This document shows positions 62,638-64,000 of a DNA stretch of 64,000 nt, in pieces. The notes under the pieces are model-generated. The model was not told the origin of the DNA. It was given only the letters and a program-made list of their open reading frames with translations, and ran no database searches. The position numbers and the translations under genes are program-made. The stretch is taken from the NCBI GenBank assembly GCA_016932415.1, contig JAFGCX010000017.1, positions 32,310 through 96,309 on the forward strand, written 5' to 3'. The DNA comes from Candidatus Krumholzibacteriota bacterium. Lineage in GTDB: Bacteria > Krumholzibacteriota > Krumholzibacteriia > Krumholzibacteriales > Krumholzibacteriaceae. How positions within the stretch are numbered: the stretch's first letter is position 1; each line of letters starts with the position of its first letter.

Positions 62638-63768
62638 ATGAACGAAACGACCTTCATCCACAGCTTTAACAGCTACGGGAAAGAACCTCTTTACCGCCTG
62701 GATCGGTGTTGCCTCTATAATTCTGAGACGATAATCCGTGAGACTGTGGCAGAAAATGATGACTCCCGGTTCATCGTGATGGACTCACAGCGGCAATACG
62801 GAGGAAAAAAAGTAAAACTTCTCGATAAAGTGAGAAATACCATTCGCTCCAGGCACTATAGTCCCCGCACAGAAAAGGCATACACCGGCTGGATCCGCCG
62901 TTTCATATATTTCCATGGAAAGCGTCATCCTTCTGGAATGGGAGAAGCGGAGATCACCGAGTATCTTTCGTATCTTGCTACAAGGCGCAAAGTCAGCGCG
63001 TCTACGCAAAACCAGGCTCTCAGCGCGATACTGTTTTTATACAAGGATGTGTTGGGCATCAATCTGGGCTGGCTTGAAGGAATCGTCAGGGCAAAACGGC
63101 CGAGGCGAATGCCAGTTGTGCTGACTCGAAACGAGATCCGGGCTATCCTTGCGCAGATGAGAGGAGTGCAGCGGCTTGCCGCGTCGCTGATGTACGGCGC
63201 GGGGCTGCGTTTGACGGAAACACTGAATCTGCGGATAAAGGATATCGATTTTGATCGCGGCGAGATCATCATTCGGCAGGGAAAGGGACGCAAAGACCGG
63301 ATCACAGTCCTCCCTGATCCACTTAAAGCAATCTTAATGAAGCATATCGAGCATGTCAGGAAGCAGCATCAGAACGATCTGCAAAGAGGGTTGGGAAGCG
63401 TCCAACTTCCCAATGCGTTGGAGATCAAATATTCGAAAACTGCCTGGGAGTGGGGATGGCAATGGGTATTTCCGGCGGCCAGGTTTTACAGGGACACGGA
63501 GAGAGGCGTATACCGAAGGCACCACCTTCACGAATCGGCAGTCCAGCGAGCAGTAAAGGAGGCGGTCAGGATCTCGGGAGTAGCTAAAAATGCCAGCTGT
63601 CACTCACTGCGGCATTCTTTTGCCACGCACCTGCTAGAGAACGGTTACGATATCAGGACGATCCAGGAACTGCTCGGGCATAAAGATGTCAATACTACGA
63701 TGATATACACACACGTATTGAACCGTGGCGGCAAAGGAGTACGCAGCCCGATAGAAGGGCTGCTATGA
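62638..63768 (+). CDS. intI: Integron integrase (IntI)
   Basis: Tyrosine recombinase of up to 376 residues that recombines attI and attC sites to capture gene cassettes. The core-binding domain (RSRHYSPRTEKAYTGWIRRF) and catalytic domain align closely with class 1 IntI. Catalytic residues are present: Arg in MYGAGLRLTETLNLR, Lys in RQGKGRKDR, HSLRHSFATHLL, the final His in LLGHKDVNTTMIYTHV and its Tyr. The integron-specific insertion (WEWGWQWVFPAARF, then RRHHLHESAVQRAVKEAV) separates it from XerC/XerD. About 50 residues at the N-terminus are extra relative to IntI1; the ATG at 62779 is an alternative start. No attI or cassette was recognised inside the window. Confidence 0.92.
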   Translation: MNETTFIHSFNSYGKEPLYRLDRCCLYNSETIIRETVAENDDSRFIVMDSQRQYGGKKVKLLDKVRNTIRSRHYSPRTEKAYTGWIRRFIYFHGKRHPSGMGEAEITEYLSYLATRRKVSASTQNQALSAILFLYKDVLGINLGWLEGIVRAKRPRRMPVVLTRNEIRAILAQMRGVQRLAASLMYGAGLRLTETLNLRIKDIDFDRGEIIIRQGKGRKDRITVLPDPLKAILMKHIEHVRKQHQNDLQRGLGSVQLPNALEIKYSKTAWEWGWQWVFPAARFYRDTERGVYRRHHLHESAVQRAVKEAVRISGVAKNASCHSLRHSFATHLLENGYDIRTIQELLGHKDVNTTMIYTHVLNRGGKGVRSPIEGLL

Positions 63769-63808
63769 TCATAAAAATTTTTCCATGCAGTGATACGAGA
63801 GAATGGAG

Positions 63809-63977
63809 GGATAATCGCAGTTATTATCCGGTTATCCAGCATAGCCCTCGCAGGATATCAATTAAAAGCGGATGCGGCGACAGCGTCTAAAAGTTGGCTT
63901 TTGAGGGAGTTATGGACAACAGGACCATTTTAATAGTTGATTTATACTGCATTCCTTCGCAGTATTTATCCGGTTAT
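63809..63977. repeat. Repeat- and hairpin-rich segment downstream of the integrase
   Basis: Exact 12-base direct repeats TTATCCGGTTAT at 63824-63835 and 63966-63977, plus two perfect 7-base-pair inverted repeats (GGATAAT...ATTATCC, 63809-63829; ATACTGC...GCAGTAT, 63944-63965) each next to one repeat copy. No GTTRRRY/RYYYAAC recombination core was found here by eye. Confidence 0.5.
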
Positions 63978-64000
63978 ATAGTTCAGTAGACTTATTGTTA

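Noticed and set aside
63769-64000. Canonical attI or attC site downstream of intI
   Set aside because: No GTTRRRY or RYYYAAC 7-mer was found by eye in either orientation, so only the repeats are reported.
1-64000. CRISPR array, tRNA or rRNA genes, insertion sequences
   Set aside because: No regularly spaced identical repeats, cloverleaf-like genes, rRNA sequence or transposase was recognised; the integron integrase is the only mobile-element gene seen.

Overview
The window looks like a contiguous piece of chromosome from a Gram-negative, probably uncultured bacterium. A cell envelope with an outer membrane is indicated by type II secretion genes, OmpA-type proteins, a PorV-like barrel, several lipoproteins and predicted beta-barrels. 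The FlgD-like C-terminal domain on a giant surface protein, the PorV-like barrel, DUF11-repeat proteins and a membrane sodium-pump decarboxylase are the sort of content found in FCB-superphylum relatives (for example Krumholzibacteriota, Eisenbacteria or Latescibacterota). That placement is inference; no rRNA or other firm taxonomic marker is present. Base composition is moderate to GC-rich, and arginine is often coded by AGG/AGA. No rRNA, tRNA or CRISPR array was seen.

Layout. (1) 1-2859, minus strand: gspG-gspE-gspF, the type II secretion/pseudopilus core, with gspF cut by the left edge. (2) 3330-17471, plus strand: a tightly packed run of five genes: a 2656-residue surface protein with FlgD-like tail, a PorV-like barrel with TPRs, a membrane RsbU-type phosphatase, a fused anti-sigma-kinase/STAS antagonist, and a GAF histidine kinase. 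It reads as a surface-protein operon carrying its own partner-switching signalling. (3) 17562-19047, minus: PadR regulator and two related TolQ/MotA-like membrane proteins. (4) 19213-29484: DUF523-DUF1722 protein, ceramidase-like lipoprotein, OsmC, MscS channel, then a nadE-oadG-oadA-oadB operon for a sodium-pumping biotin decarboxylase. (5) 29547-34739: DUF4097 repeat protein, aspartate-family enzymes (hom, dapB, dapA) and an ArsR-thioredoxin operon. (6) 34876-46175: metallo-beta-lactamase-fold lipoprotein, archaeal-type phosphoglycerate mutase, TPR lipoprotein, ParB-like protein beside a nested palindrome, rhodanese-MauE-barrel trio, methionine sulfoxide reductase, acyl-CoA synthetase and phosphofructokinase. 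(7) 46493-61540, plus: YHS lipoprotein followed by four DUF11-type surface proteins and an OmpA/thrombospondin-3 protein, which looks like a coherent cell-surface assembly locus. (8) 61639-63768: a lysine-rich secreted protein and an integron integrase (IntI); the window ends 232 bases beyond the integrase.

The two most interesting regions are the surface-protein/partner-switching run (3330-17471), which includes a fused kinase-antagonist with a strong internal ribosome binding site, and the DUF11 surface locus that abuts a chromosomal integron integrase at the right edge.
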